Source: Bacillota bacterium (GTDB taxonomy: Bacteria > Bacillota > Clostridia > Acetivibrionales > DSM-1351). Taken from it: a stretch of 64,000 nucleotides of DNA. The DNA is taken from contig JAEYHZ010000015.1 of assembly GCA_023409265.1 (NCBI GenBank), positions 80,174-144,173 on the forward strand, written 5' to 3'. The notes below the pieces were generated by a model. That model saw only the letters and a program-made list of their open reading frames with translations. It made no database searches and was not told the origin of the DNA. A program made the translations under genes and the position numbers. Below are positions 34,858-43,713 of the stretch, piece by piece (position 1 is the stretch's first letter; the number at the start of each line of letters is the position of its first letter).

Positions 34858-35487
34858 ATGAAATTAGAGAAAATTTTTATTCCGTTAGGTATGATGGGCG
34901 CAGTTATTTACATAGTTCATACCATTGTTGGACAAATATTATGGCCTGAGTATAACCCGATTACAACCGACATAAGCTCACTTACCGCGAACGGTGCACC
35001 AAATGCCGGCTTGCTGCGGGTATTTACTCTTATTTACGGCATTTGTACAATCCTATTTGTTACAGGGATGATAATTAAGGCATTCAGAAAATACCGTAGC
35101 CTGGTTAGAACAGGTTACATAATTTTATTGATAATGGAAATCACAAGTCTTTTTGGTTATGGTTTATTTCCTTTAACCGGAGATAAATCAGAAATGAATT
35201 TTCAAAATATGATGCACATTATTGTAACTGTCATAGTAGTATTTACTACAATTGCTTCAGGCTTTTTCCTGGCAGCCGGCTATCTAAAACAGGAAAAGAT
35301 CAAAGTGGTAGGCAGGTTTACGCTTGTAATGGCTGTACTGATTACATTGTTTGGTTCGTTAAACCCTGTGGGTATGGGGCTTAAGCTCGATATTTTAGGT
35401 TTGACAGAACGTCTGGTTATATTTTCCTTACAATTTATGATGTTTGTTCTGTCTTTTTATTACACATTTCGTACAAGAGAAATGTAA
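34858..35487 (+). CDS. DUF998 family membrane protein
   Basis: The 209-aa protein has six hydrophobic segments. The opening GMMGAVIYIVHTIVGQILWPEYNPITTDIS is characteristic of DUF998. A weak ribosome site (AACAGGTAAG) precedes ATG 34858. No function is known for the family. Confidence 0.75.
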   Translation: MKLEKIFIPLGMMGAVIYIVHTIVGQILWPEYNPITTDISSLTANGAPNAGLLRVFTLIYGICTILFVTGMIIKAFRKYRSLVRTGYIILLIMEITSLFGYGLFPLTGDKSEMNFQNMMHIIVTVIVVFTTIASGFFLAAGYLKQEKIKVVGRFTLVMAVLITLFGSLNPVGMGLKLDILGLTERLVIFSLQFMMFVLSFYYTFRTREM

Positions 35488-35621
35488 AATTAAAATATCT
35501 GTTATACTGCATAATTCCACCTTTAGCAGGCAAATATTTATTAATTATAAGGGTTTAATAAATATTAGTTTGGTTCTGTAAGGAGGGTCTGTCCCCATTT
35601 CCGCAGAAGAAGGAGCACAAT

Positions 35622-36386
35622 ATGTACGAAAGCAAACTATGGCGGTACTATGACGTAATAAAATTTCTTACCTTGATCAATGGAGAAATGTATTTTGTAA
35701 GAGCAGATAAATTCGAGGATAAGTATGAGGGGGCAATCCCTAAACAAAATTATCTTCACTATGTTAATTTCATAAAAAATAAAAGGGAATACAGTGCAAA
35801 CATTAATTACGAAATAAAAAACGAATTCTTAGACAAGTTCAATGAAAGAAAGAAAAAAGCTGCCATAAGCTGCTGGCATTTAAATGAAAGCGAATCAGCT
35901 GCCATGTGGGAGGTATATTCAAAAGCAGGACAGGGAATAGCCGTGTGTACAACAGTCCAAAAACTCCAGAAGCTTGAGAAACCTGAAGGCTATGAAATTG
36001 AGATGTTTAAGGTTGATTATACTGATTTTGACAGGACATATGATGAGGACTTTATAAAATATGAACTGCTTCCATTTAAAATTAAGAGAAAAGAGTTTGA
36101 ATATGAGCATGAATTCAGAATCATGTTATACCAAAAAAAGGCTGAAAATCCTGGAGAAGCAAAAGACTTAACACAAGACTTTATTTCAGAGCTTAATTAT
36201 CTCCCAGAAGAAGGAGTAAAAATAAGTATAAACACATCTGAAATTATTGATGAGATAATTGCTTCCCCTCATATGAAGGAATATGAGGTAGCCGAAATTC
36301 AAAAGCTTTTAGATTTAATTAATAAAAACAAGGGTTCAGACTTTATCATCAAAAGGTCAAGACTTTATGAAAATCTGAGATACTAA
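35622..36386 (+). CDS. DUF2971 domain protein
   Basis: The 254-aa protein starts with LWRYYDVIKFLTLINGEMYFVRADKFEDKYEGAIP, the DUF2971 opening. The central ISCWHLNESESAAMWEVYSKAGQGIAV and the later KEFEYEHEFRIML are the conserved core. It is soluble. DUF2971 proteins are sometimes found near phage-defence or toxin genes, but nothing in this neighbourhood supports such a role. The upstream gap contains the AGGAGG-rich leader at 35580-35615. Confidence 0.8.
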   Translation: MYESKLWRYYDVIKFLTLINGEMYFVRADKFEDKYEGAIPKQNYLHYVNFIKNKREYSANINYEIKNEFLDKFNERKKKAAISCWHLNESESAAMWEVYSKAGQGIAVCTTVQKLQKLEKPEGYEIEMFKVDYTDFDRTYDEDFIKYELLPFKIKRKEFEYEHEFRIMLYQKKAENPGEAKDLTQDFISELNYLPEEGVKISINTSEIIDEIIASPHMKEYEVAEIQKLLDLINKNKGSDFIIKRSRLYENLRY

Positions 36387-36509
36387 CTTATTGCATTTCA
36401 TTGTTGAGTTGAACTTCTATAGTTCTTTGAATTTTAAAATTCCGGTGATAAATTAGAAGGGTGCTGGGTATTTAGTAATCATGAAATTATGACAAAAGAG
36501 GAGTTTGCT

Positions 36510-36890
36510 TTGAAAAAACGAATAATTTATTTCAGCTTATCACTATTGTGTTTTATTATTTGTTACATAATTGTCCGCAGCTTTAGCCATAATGCGTTGA
36601 TTCGTGGCTTTTCAGGAGATATAGTAGTTATATTGCTAATATATTTTTTTATGAAGGGCCTGTATGATTTCAATTCAGTGAAGCTTGGGATTTTTGTGCT
36701 TCTATTGGCTTATTGCACAGAGTTCCTGCAGTTCCTGGATATTACGACCTTATTGGGACTGGAGGACAGTAAGCTGGTTCAATTGATATTGGGCGCTGTT
36801 TTTGACCCTTTAGATTTAGCTGCATATACAATAGGCGCAATTTTAGCTGTTTATATAGATAAAAGACTTCTAAAAAGAGTGTTTTTATAG
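36510..36890 (+). CDS. DUF2809-like membrane protein
   Basis: The 126-aa protein has four membrane helices. GDIVVILLIYFFMKGL, LLLAYCTEFLQFLDI and FDPLDLAAYTIGAILAV match the DUF2809 pattern. TTG 36510 lies 6 nt after AGAGGAG and makes a clean membrane N-terminus, so it is preferred to ATG 36489. The 3' end is the first unit of a tandem repeat. Confidence 0.7.
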   Translation: MKKRIIYFSLSLLCFIICYIIVRSFSHNALIRGFSGDIVVILLIYFFMKGLYDFNSVKLGIFVLLLAYCTEFLQFLDITTLLGLEDSKLVQLILGAVFDPLDLAAYTIGAILAVYIDKRLLKRVFL

Positions 36891-36952
36891 AGAAAAGACT
36901 TTTAAAAATAGTGTTTATATAGATAAGAGACTTTTAAAAAGAGTGTTTATAT
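36857..36952 (+). repeat. Three tandem 32-nt units spanning the 3' end of the DUF2809-like gene
   Basis: Units at 36857-36888, 36889-36920 and 36921-36952 differ at only a few bases. Unit 1 is coding (last 11 codons); its copies follow the TAG stop and restate the same sequence including the stop. Confidence 0.9.
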
Positions 36953-37078
36953 AGATTCAATAACTATATTAGAGGGTGAGGACATACCGGAATTTCTTAA
37001 AAAGATTCTTAGCTAAATGAAAGTGTAGATTCAAAGGTCTTGACTATCTAGAGACAATGCGTGGTATAGAGAATAGGA

Positions 37079-37837
37079 GTGATATTTATTAATACATATG
37101 AAAAAACATTATATGGCAAGACGGCTGTGATAACCGGAGCCGGACGGGGAATAGGCAAGGCAATAGCAATCGCCTATGCAAGGGCCGGAGCAAAAGTAGT
37201 ATGTGCTGCACGCAGTTACGAAGAAATTAAGAAAACTGTTGTGGAAATATCTGCCTCCGGCGGGCAGGCCATAGCAGTTAAGACCGATGTAACCTGTATT
37301 GAAGAGGTCAACAGCATGTGTGAAGCAGCGGTTAAAGAATATGGAGGAATCGACATCCTGGTAATAAACGCTGGAGCGAATTATGACCGTCAGAACGTTG
37401 AAAACAGTGATCTTGAAAATTGGAGAAAAACCATGGAGGTAAACCTTTTTGGCGCCTGCTATTGTGCTCATGCTGCCATACCGTATTTAAAGCAGAGGGG
37501 TGCAGCCAAGATAATTACCATAGGATCAGGCCTTGGACATCGCGGGTTTTCAGGTGGATCAGCCTATTCCTGTTCCAAAGCCGGTTTGTGGATGCTGACA
37601 CGTATTTTGGCCCAGGAACTCCTTCAATACAATATAAGTGTTAACGAGCTTATACCCGGGCCTGTTCAGACCTCTATCGATGATAACGACGGAGGTAGGA
37701 AAAATGTTGTTAAATCCATTGAAAGCGAGTGGCAGAAACAGCCTGAAGATGTGGTGCCGCTGGCATTGTTTCTGGCAAGTCAGCCGGAGGTTGGGCCAAC
37801 GGCTCAAAGCTTCAGCCTCATGAGGAGGGATAAATAG
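37079..37837 (+). CDS. Short-chain dehydrogenase/reductase
   Basis: The 252-aa protein has TGAGRGIGKAIA (cofactor loop, about residues 19-30), INAGAN near 98, catalytic Ser in IGSGLG and YSCSK as YxxxK. PGPVQT follows. It is most like 3-oxoacyl-ACP reductase/glucose dehydrogenase-type SDRs; the substrate is unknown. The only in-frame GTG (37079) abuts AGGAG (37074-37078), so translation may really begin a few codons on at a non-ATG codon such as ATT 37088. Confidence 0.85.
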   Translation: MIFINTYEKTLYGKTAVITGAGRGIGKAIAIAYARAGAKVVCAARSYEEIKKTVVEISASGGQAIAVKTDVTCIEEVNSMCEAAVKEYGGIDILVINAGANYDRQNVENSDLENWRKTMEVNLFGACYCAHAAIPYLKQRGAAKIITIGSGLGHRGFSGGSAYSCSKAGLWMLTRILAQELLQYNISVNELIPGPVQTSIDDNDGGRKNVVKSIESEWQKQPEDVVPLALFLASQPEVGPTAQSFSLMRRDK

Positions 37838-37918
37838 GAGTGTATGTTTTTTTAATATTTATGAACAAAGTTTTTCATATTTAGTGCTTTAAATCAACTT
37901 TATATTACTGTGGTCTGA

Positions 37919-37947
37919 TTGTCATAATTCGTAAGATAATGTACTAT
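37919..37947 (+). promoter_or_regulatory. Promoter of the chemotaxis receptor gene
   Basis: TTGTCA (37919-37924), 17-bp spacer, TACTAT (37942-37947), 35 nt before the ATG. Confidence 0.55.
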
Positions 37948-37981
37948 TTAATCATAATCTTAATACAGAAAGGTATAACAT

Positions 37982-39973
37982 ATGAAAAGTATTAAACAGA
38001 AACTGATCATCTATTTTTCATCTTTAGTTGTAGTATTTTTTCTTATATCATCACTGTTCAATTATTTTAATGTTTCCAGCCTATTAATGAATTCGGCTCA
38101 AAACCAATTATCAAACAGGGCCCAGGATATGTCAAAACTTGTAGATTCATTTGTCGATGCACAAATCAGAGAAATGTCTACAATTGCATCAGTTCTGGAA
38201 ATGAATGACCAGGCAAGTACCACTGAAAAATTAAAAAAAGAAGCTGCACGACTAAAGTACAACATGATTATTACCAGTGATCTTAACGGAATTGCAACAC
38301 TCCCTAATGGAAAAACGGCAGATATAAGCAAGAGAGATTATTTTCAAAAAGCGGTAAAAGGTCAAGCTAACATGTCAAACCCGCTTATTAGTGTGGTGGA
38401 GGGAGAAGAATCTAAGCTTGTTTTGGTAGTTGCGGTTCCCATAACTGTTGACGGTAAAATAACAAAAATCCTGGTAGGTCAGTTGAATGGAGATTTCTTG
38501 TCAAACTTTGCAAAGGAAAGCAAATTCAGTGATACCGGTTATGCAATGTTGGTGGATGACAAGGGTACAATTATTTCACATATTGACACAAACTATATAT
38601 ACAATGCTTATAACCCTATTGAGGATTCGAAAAAAAATGCCGATGCCAAGGAATTTGCAGGTGTAATATCAAAGGTAATCGGTAAGAACTCGGGAACCGA
38701 AAGCTATAACTTTAATAAAGAAAAAAGGTATGCTGCTTTTACAGCAATAGAAAAAACAGGCTGGTCTATTATTGTATCGGAACGTGAAAGTGTAATACTC
38801 GAAGCACTTGGCAGCTTTAGGGTAATGACTTCCGTTGCATCCTTGATTATAATCATATTGGTAATCGGTATTACATATTTGGTTGGTTACTCCATAGCCA
38901 GGCCAATAAGCCAGGTTGCTGCCTATGCTAAGCTTGTGGGTAATCTGGATGTTAGGGAAAATTTACCGGAAAAACTATTAAATCAAAAGAATGAAATTGG
39001 AGTTCTCAGTAAATCCTTCCAGTCTCTGGTGGATAATCTGAGATTTTTTATAAATAAGGTAAATTTATCAGCCGAAGATGTAAGGAATTCGGCAAATACT
39101 CTGAGTGATGTAACTGAGCAGACTGCTGTTGCATCAGAGGAAACGGCAAGGGTAATAGAGGAAATCTCAAGAGGCGCCAATGAACAATCGGATATGACCC
39201 AAAATGGAGACGATATGGTTCAAAATCTGGGAAAAATTCTTGAAAAAGACATAACTCTTCTCAATGAGTTGAATAAATCTTCTGATAATGTGGTTTCTCT
39301 GGTTCATGACGGGCTTAAGGAAATAACTTATTTAACTGAAAAGACTAAACAAACTGATATTGCAACCAGAAAGATATATGATGGTATAATTAAAACCAAC
39401 GAAAGCTCATCTAAAATCAGTGAAGCAAGTGCAGTAATTGCTTCAATTGCAGAACAGACTAATCTTCTGGCATTAAATGCCGCTATAGAGGCGGCCAGAG
39501 CAGGAGAACACGGAAAGGGCTTTTCAGTTGTTGCCGATGAAATAAGAAAGCTTGCGGAACAGTCCAGTGAATCAACAAAGCAGATTGACTTTATTGTAAA
39601 AGAACTGCAGCAGAATTCAAATGAGGCAGTTCAAACAATGCAACAGGTTATTTCAATCATAGAACAACAAGGGGAAAGTGTACAGGCAACCGATATGAAA
39701 TATAAGACTATAGCTGATGCCATTAATATGTCGGTTGAGAGAATTTCGCAAATGAATAGTTTAAGTGCTGAAATGGAGCAGAACAAGATTAACATTCTGG
39801 ATATTATGCAAAGTCTTGCCGCTATTGCAGAACAAAATGCTGCAAGTACTCAGCAGGTCTCAGCCTCTGTGGAAGAGCAAACAGCATCACTTGAAGAAAT
39901 ATCCAACTCCAGTGAAAGGCTTAAGCAGCTGGTAAATGAATTAAATTTACTTGTATCAAAATTTAAGACCTGA
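37982..39973 (+). CDS. Methyl-accepting chemotaxis protein with dCache sensor
   Basis: This 663-aa protein has an N-terminal membrane helix (about residues 9-30), an extracellular dCache_1 ligand domain (about 35-275) and a second helix (about 280-302). HAMP follows (about 303-357), then a cytoplasmic signalling domain. The hairpin tip is visible in EQTNLLALNAAIEAARAGEHGKGFSVVADEIRKLAEQS (about 492-529; only partly quoted as a landmark). It signals to CheA/CheW; the ligand is unknown. It is a single gene with its own promoter and terminator. AAAGG precedes ATG 37982. Confidence 0.93.
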   Translation: MKSIKQKLIIYFSSLVVVFFLISSLFNYFNVSSLLMNSAQNQLSNRAQDMSKLVDSFVDAQIREMSTIASVLEMNDQASTTEKLKKEAARLKYNMIITSDLNGIATLPNGKTADISKRDYFQKAVKGQANMSNPLISVVEGEESKLVLVVAVPITVDGKITKILVGQLNGDFLSNFAKESKFSDTGYAMLVDDKGTIISHIDTNYIYNAYNPIEDSKKNADAKEFAGVISKVIGKNSGTESYNFNKEKRYAAFTAIEKTGWSIIVSERESVILEALGSFRVMTSVASLIIIILVIGITYLVGYSIARPISQVAAYAKLVGNLDVRENLPEKLLNQKNEIGVLSKSFQSLVDNLRFFINKVNLSAEDVRNSANTLSDVTEQTAVASEETARVIEEISRGANEQSDMTQNGDDMVQNLGKILEKDITLLNELNKSSDNVVSLVHDGLKEITYLTEKTKQTDIATRKIYDGIIKTNESSSKISEASAVIASIAEQTNLLALNAAIEAARAGEHGKGFSVVADEIRKLAEQSSESTKQIDFIVKELQQNSNEAVQTMQQVISIIEQQGESVQATDMKYKTIADAINMSVERISQMNSLSAEMEQNKINILDIMQSLAAIAEQNAASTQQVSASVEEQTASLEEISNSSERLKQLVNELNLLVSKFKT

Positions 39974-40000
39974 TATCAATTTGTCATTATATAATTTGTA

Positions 40001-40042
40001 AAATCTCCTCTGTATAATAAATTGTACAAAGGAGATTTTTTT
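40001..40042 (+). terminator. Terminator of the chemotaxis receptor gene
   Basis: AAATCTCCT (40001-40009) pairs with AGGAGATTT (40030-40038), followed by TTTT. Confidence 0.8.
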
Positions 40043-40202
40043 ACGGGCATAGGAACATTTGGTGCCTATGGCAACGGTTATCTATACAAAGGCTTACAAG
40101 TGCAAATATTTCTAAATCGAATGATTCCTAACATCTGAAAATGGAAAATATCTCCCGTTTTCTCTCTTATCCAAATTCTTATTTCAATTATCAGTTTTGC
40201 CA

Positions 40203-40232
40203 TTGACAAGCATGTTAAGTCTATTGTATACT
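40203..40232 (+). promoter_or_regulatory. tRNA-Trp promoter
   Basis: TTGACA (40203-40208), 18-bp spacer, TATACT (40227-40232), 13 nt before the mature 5' end. Confidence 0.75.
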
Positions 40233-40244
40233 AATATTCGTCTT

Positions 40245-40320
40245 AGGGGAGTAGCGCAATTGGTAGAGTAGCGGTCTCCAAAACCGTCGGCTGCGGGTTC
40301 AAGTCCTGTCTCCCCTGCCA
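40245..40320 (+). tRNA. trnW: tRNA-Trp (CCA anticodon)
   Basis: A 76-nt cloverleaf with a 7-bp acceptor stem AGGGGAG/CTCCCCT, D-loop AATTGGTAGAG, anticodon CCA at 40278-40280 in a CTCCAAA loop, T-arm GGGTTCAAGTCC and an encoded 3' CCA. Confidence 0.97.
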
Positions 40321-40325
40321 AAGAA

Positions 40326-40356
40326 AACGTCCTGTACGCAAGTACAGGGCGTTTTT
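40326..40356 (+). terminator. Terminator after tRNA-Trp
   Basis: A 12-bp stem (40326-40337 with 40342-40353, one G-T pair) with a GCAA loop and a T-run. Confidence 0.9.
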
Positions 40357-40474
40357 TATTGTGTTCCGATTACGGACTTGACGCCAGAAGGTGGGACGCA
40401 GGGATCAGATTCATTTCGCCAATCATTCATTTAATTAAGTATTTCCTGAATTTTTAATAGTATTGCTCCTCAGC

Positions 40475-40503
40475 TTGAAAAAATGTATTATTATAAGTAG
40501 AAT
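40475..40503 (+). promoter_or_regulatory. Promoter of the DUF881 gene pair
   Basis: TTGAAA (40475-40480), 17-bp spacer, TAGAAT (40498-40503), 50 nt before the first gene. Confidence 0.5.
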
Positions 40504-40553
40504 ATACAGGATAGAATATATAACTTCGCCATAAATCAATTAATGAGGCCGAC

Positions 40554-41294
40554 ATGAGATTCAAAGATAATTTCTTTATATTACTGATAATATTTGTGTT
40601 ATTTGGAGCCACGGTTACCATCCAGATCAGAAGTACCGTGGGAATGCAGCGTCAGAATGCCGAGACACTTAATCTGGACAAGCTGAAAGGCCAGCTTGAT
40701 CAAAAGGTAAAGCTCGGTGAGAGCTACAAAGCCCAAATTGCCAAGTTGGAAAATGATAAGGAGGCTTTTATAAAAGCATCATCTTCAAACGTTGCGAATG
40801 CCGAGTCAAAGATGGAGCTGGACAATCTGCGTCTTATTTCAGGGTTGACTGATGTTACCGGAGATGGTGTCATTATAACACTGAATGATGCAGAAGAAAC
40901 AGAAAATACCGATCCTGACTCTGTTATGGATTATATAATTCATGATTCCGATATTCTGAATGTTGTTAATCAGCTTAGAATCGGCGGGGCTCAGGCTATT
41001 TCAATTAACAATGAACGGATAATTGCCACCAGCGAGCAGGTTTGCGCAGGACCAACCATAAAGGTAAATAGCAACCGGTATGCTGTTCCTTATGAAATCA
41101 AGGCCATTGGTGATCCTGATGAAATAACGGCTGCCATTAAAGAAAGCGGTATTTTGGATGAGATGATAAGGCTGGGTAAGAGAGTCTCATTGAAACAGGA
41201 AAATGGTATAGAAATACCTAAATTTTCCAACGATATACATGGTTTGATATCCAAATTGGAGGTTATGGACAGTGAAAGCAAAAAGGGTAAGTAG
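40554..41294 (+). CDS. DUF881 family protein (first of a tandem pair)
   Basis: The 246-aa protein has an N-terminal membrane helix (about residues 6-24), a coiled coil (about 35-70) and a DUF881 domain from LISGLTDVTGDGVIITLND, with VVNQLRIGGAQAISINNERIIATSE as its core. Such proteins (YlxW/YlxX type) sit near division and cell-wall genes in Firmicutes; the function is unknown. The ribosome site is weak. It overlaps the second copy by 23 nt. Confidence 0.85.
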   Translation: MRFKDNFFILLIIFVLFGATVTIQIRSTVGMQRQNAETLNLDKLKGQLDQKVKLGESYKAQIAKLENDKEAFIKASSSNVANAESKMELDNLRLISGLTDVTGDGVIITLNDAEETENTDPDSVMDYIIHDSDILNVVNQLRIGGAQAISINNERIIATSEQVCAGPTIKVNSNRYAVPYEIKAIGDPDEITAAIKESGILDEMIRLGKRVSLKQENGIEIPKFSNDIHGLISKLEVMDSESKKGK

Positions 41295-41973
41295 AAATAT
41301 ATCTATAGCATTAATATGTGTAATTCTTGGACTTGCATTATCCTGGCAGTTTCAAAGTATAAAAAGCAATGCGAAAGTTATGAACCTGGAAAGTCAAAAG
41401 AAGGATGACCTTGTTGTCAAAATCCTGAACGAACAGAAAAATAATGAAAACCTGAGGGCTAAGCTTAGCGAGTTACAAACCCAGCTGGATAAGTTTGAAA
41501 ATGCAAGGGGTAACTCTGACGAAAATCTGAAGTTATTGACTGATGAAATACAGAAGCTTAAAACAGTAGCAGGACTAACAGATGTTAAAGGAAGAGGTGT
41601 TATTGTTACCTTTGCAAAGGAGGATGCCCTCAATGTTGAGGACGACGATCTCCTATTTGTATTAAATGAGCTCAGAGCAACTGATGCCCAGGCATTGGCT
41701 ATCAATGACCAGAGAATAATCGACACCAGTGAAGTAAGGGTTGCAGGAGGCTATATTATGGTTAACGGCAGGCATGTAATGCCTCCATATGTGATCAAGG
41801 CAATTGTAGACCCTGATAATGCTGTAAACGCGTTAAATATGATCGGCGGGGCTCTGGAAAAGATTCGGGTTTTCATTGATGTTGGAGTTGAGAAATCCGA
41901 TTCGGTAGAAATCCCAAAAATAAGTGAAGAGCTTATAAAGACTAATAAGCTTCACCCTGTTGAAAATAAATAA
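41272..41973 (+). CDS. DUF881 family protein (second of a tandem pair)
   Basis: This 233-aa paralogue of the preceding protein has the same layout: membrane helix (about residues 10-25), coiled coil (about 40-85) and DUF881 core LKTVAGLTDVKGRGVIVTF, then ELRATDAQALAINDQRIIDTSE. It starts GTG 41272 inside the upstream gene. The two proteins are likely cotranslated and may form a membrane-bound heteromer. Confidence 0.85.
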   Translation: MKAKRVSRNISIALICVILGLALSWQFQSIKSNAKVMNLESQKKDDLVVKILNEQKNNENLRAKLSELQTQLDKFENARGNSDENLKLLTDEIQKLKTVAGLTDVKGRGVIVTFAKEDALNVEDDDLLFVLNELRATDAQALAINDQRIIDTSEVRVAGGYIMVNGRHVMPPYVIKAIVDPDNAVNALNMIGGALEKIRVFIDVGVEKSDSVEIPKISEELIKTNKLHPVENK

Positions 41974-41984
41974 TCTGAAAAAGA

Positions 41985-42033
41985 CGAGTCTTGCGTTGGT
42001 GTTAAAACAACACACTGCAGGGCTCTTTTTTTA
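41985..42033 (+). terminator. Terminator after the DUF881 pair
   Basis: GAGTCTTGC.. and ..GCAGGGCTC form a long imperfect stem (about 41985-42002 with 42007-42025) followed by eight T. A perfect 11-bp AT-rich stem (42051-42061 with 42068-42078) follows in the leader of the next gene. Confidence 0.7.
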
Positions 42034-42125
42034 TGTTCTCAAATCTCAATAAAGTTTATATAAATAAATATAAACTTTATTTGATATTTATATTTGTAAC
42101 AATTAGCCAATGGGGGGTAAGTAAA

Positions 42126-43052
42126 TTGAAGATTAAGAAGGTTATTAGTATATTTTTATTGCTGGTTCTGTGCGCTTTGTTGTTTGATTATTTCATAATT
42201 AGGAATGATAAAACGGTCATCAACACTGGTCTTTCAGATCTGGGTGGTGTTTTTAGCGTCAGCAGCAGGAATATTGACTATTCCACCGAGCTGACCGGTA
42301 ATGTAATAGATGAGGTAAGCTCTGCTTTGGATGACGACTCCTCACAGCAAAGTGTATTTTCATATGCACAGAAAAGATGTTGGGGAATTTCCCGTCAACC
42401 TGATAGCCATACCCCCAAGGCCGATCCGGGTGCTGATGAAATACTGAAAAAATACGGCGGAAAATATTTGGGAGATGTAACACGAAATATTATATATCTT
42501 ACCTTTGACGAAGGTTATGAAAATGGCTATACCGCAAAAATTCTTGACACTCTTAGGGACAATAATGTTAAAGCTGCCTTTTTTATAACAGGTCCGTATC
42601 TGAAGGAGCACCAGGACCTTGTAAGAAGAATGGTCGAGGAAGGCCATACCGTGGGAAACCATACCATTCATCATCCCAGCCTTCCTGAAAAGGATGATTC
42701 ACAAATAGAAGAGGAAGTACTTGGTCTGGAAAGAGCTTTTAATGAAAAATTCGGAGCTAAAATGAAATTCCTAAGGCCTCCAAAGGGTGAATACAGCGAA
42801 CGCAGTCTAAGTATAACAAGCAAGCTGGGTTATTGTAACCTTTTCTGGAGCTTTGCTTATGACGACTGGCACAGGGATAAAATTCGAGGACCTGAATATG
42901 CGTATAAGAAGGTTATAAGCAACCTGCACAATGGAGAGGTAATGCTGCTGCATGCAGTCTCAAAGGATAATGCGGATGCGTTGGATATGATTATCAAAGG
43001 TGTACGGGCCAGCGGTTTTGAATTTGGGAACGTTGAAGATCTGGCAAATTAG
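42126..43052 (+). CDS. pdaA: PdaA-like delta-lactam-biosynthetic de-N-acetylase
   Basis: This 308-aa polysaccharide deacetylase has an N-terminal membrane/signal helix (about residues 5-22) and a NodB domain. Motif 1 is YLTFDEGYENG, the Glu-containing variant typical of PdaA. Motif 2 is GNHTIHHPSL with zinc His residues. Motif 3 is FLRPPKGEYSE, and the C-terminal His is in LLHAVS. PdaA deacetylates muramic acid so that muramic-delta-lactam can form in spore cortex. TTG 42126 follows GGGGGGTAAG and is preferred to ATG 42033, which lies at the upstream terminator. Confidence 0.88.
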   Translation: MKIKKVISIFLLLVLCALLFDYFIIRNDKTVINTGLSDLGGVFSVSSRNIDYSTELTGNVIDEVSSALDDDSSQQSVFSYAQKRCWGISRQPDSHTPKADPGADEILKKYGGKYLGDVTRNIIYLTFDEGYENGYTAKILDTLRDNNVKAAFFITGPYLKEHQDLVRRMVEEGHTVGNHTIHHPSLPEKDDSQIEEEVLGLERAFNEKFGAKMKFLRPPKGEYSERSLSITSKLGYCNLFWSFAYDDWHRDKIRGPEYAYKKVISNLHNGEVMLLHAVSKDNADALDMIIKGVRASGFEFGNVEDLAN

Positions 43053-43077
43053 GAAAATATCATCACACGCCTTATTC

Positions 43078-43127
43078 GGCTCACGGTACGTGTGTGCAGA
43101 TCATATTTTTGTGAGCCAGAAAGGCTA
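43078..43127 (+). repeat. 50-nt leader hairpin element, copy 1 (yqfC)
   Basis: GGCTCAC (43078-43084) pairs with GTGAGCC (43111-43117) and is followed by GAAAGGCTA, which carries the ribosome site of yqfC. An identical-length element lies at 49265-49314 before cdd. ACACG (43065-43069) could also pair with CGTGT (43089-43093) in the loop, giving a pseudoknot or an alternative fold. Confidence 0.75.
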
Positions 43128-43490
43128 ATGATACTTAAAATGAGCAGATCAGCGGTTAGAAAAGAGAAGACTCCAAAAAAGGGCAAGGATCAAATCAAGG
43201 AGAGAGAAGTTAAGAAAAAGCCGAAACTCAAGGAAAAGGTCACTGAAATTCTGGAGCTTCCCAAAGAAATCGTCCTGAATATGCCCAAGCTGACCATGCT
43301 TGGGAATGGCGACCTGATTGTGGAAAATTATAAGGGTATTGTTGAATACGACGAAGGTATTATAAGGCTGAATACCACTTCGGGGATTATAAAAGTAACA
43401 GGTATAAATATATTAATAAAAGAAATCACCCTGGAAAGCATTATGATTTTCGGTGATATTAAATCTCTGGAATTCCTGAACAATGAATAG
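43128..43490 (+). CDS. yqfC: Sporulation protein YqfC
   Basis: The 120-aa protein belongs to the YabP/YqfC family: ILELPKEIVLNMPKLTMLGNGDLIVENYKGIVEYD and LNTTSGIIKVTGINILIKEI are the conserved beta-rich core (given as landmarks). A Lys-rich N-terminal tail precedes it. In B. subtilis yqfC is a mother-cell (sigma-E) gene next to yqfD. ATG 43128 is 3 nt after AAAGG; ATG 43140 is an alternative. It begins the conserved yqfC-yqfD-phoH-pgpH-ybeY-dgkA-cdd-era-recO cluster. Confidence 0.85.
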   Translation: MILKMSRSAVRKEKTPKKGKDQIKEREVKKKPKLKEKVTEILELPKEIVLNMPKLTMLGNGDLIVENYKGIVEYDEGIIRLNTTSGIIKVTGINILIKEITLESIMIFGDIKSLEFLNNE

Positions 43491-43599
43491 CCAAAGCAAA
43501 TACGTCGCTCAAAAACGTGTTGTACATTGTCAATAGAGGGTAATATACTTTAGCACATGTATCCTGTTACATATGTGAAAAAGCCGCGCTGTGGCTAAG

Positions 43600-43710
43600 G
43601 ATGAGCGTGAAAAATACATTAAGTTAATCATCGTACATTTCACGCAGCAAAAACCCAAGTGTTTTTATTACTACTATGCTTGCGTGTATTTTTGCACGCT
43701 GATGGGAGAT
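43600..43710 (+). promoter_or_regulatory. Structured leader of yqfD with alternative GCGTG/CACGC pairings
   Basis: GCGTGAAA (43605-43612) pairs with TTTCACGC (43638-43645). CACGCA (43641-43646) can instead pair with TGCGTG (43681-43686). GCGTG (43682-43686) can also pair with CACGC (43695-43699), directly before GATGGGAG, the yqfD ribosome site. Adjacent helices are mutually exclusive. The dgkA leader at 48688-48775 shares GATGAGCGT and the final hairpin plus GATGG. Confidence 0.6.
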
Positions 43711-43713
43711 AAA

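Noticed and set aside
35622..36386. DUF2971 protein as part of an anti-phage system
   Set aside because: Neighbours are DUF membrane proteins and a flavodoxin relic; no nuclease, helicase or toxin partner is adjacent.
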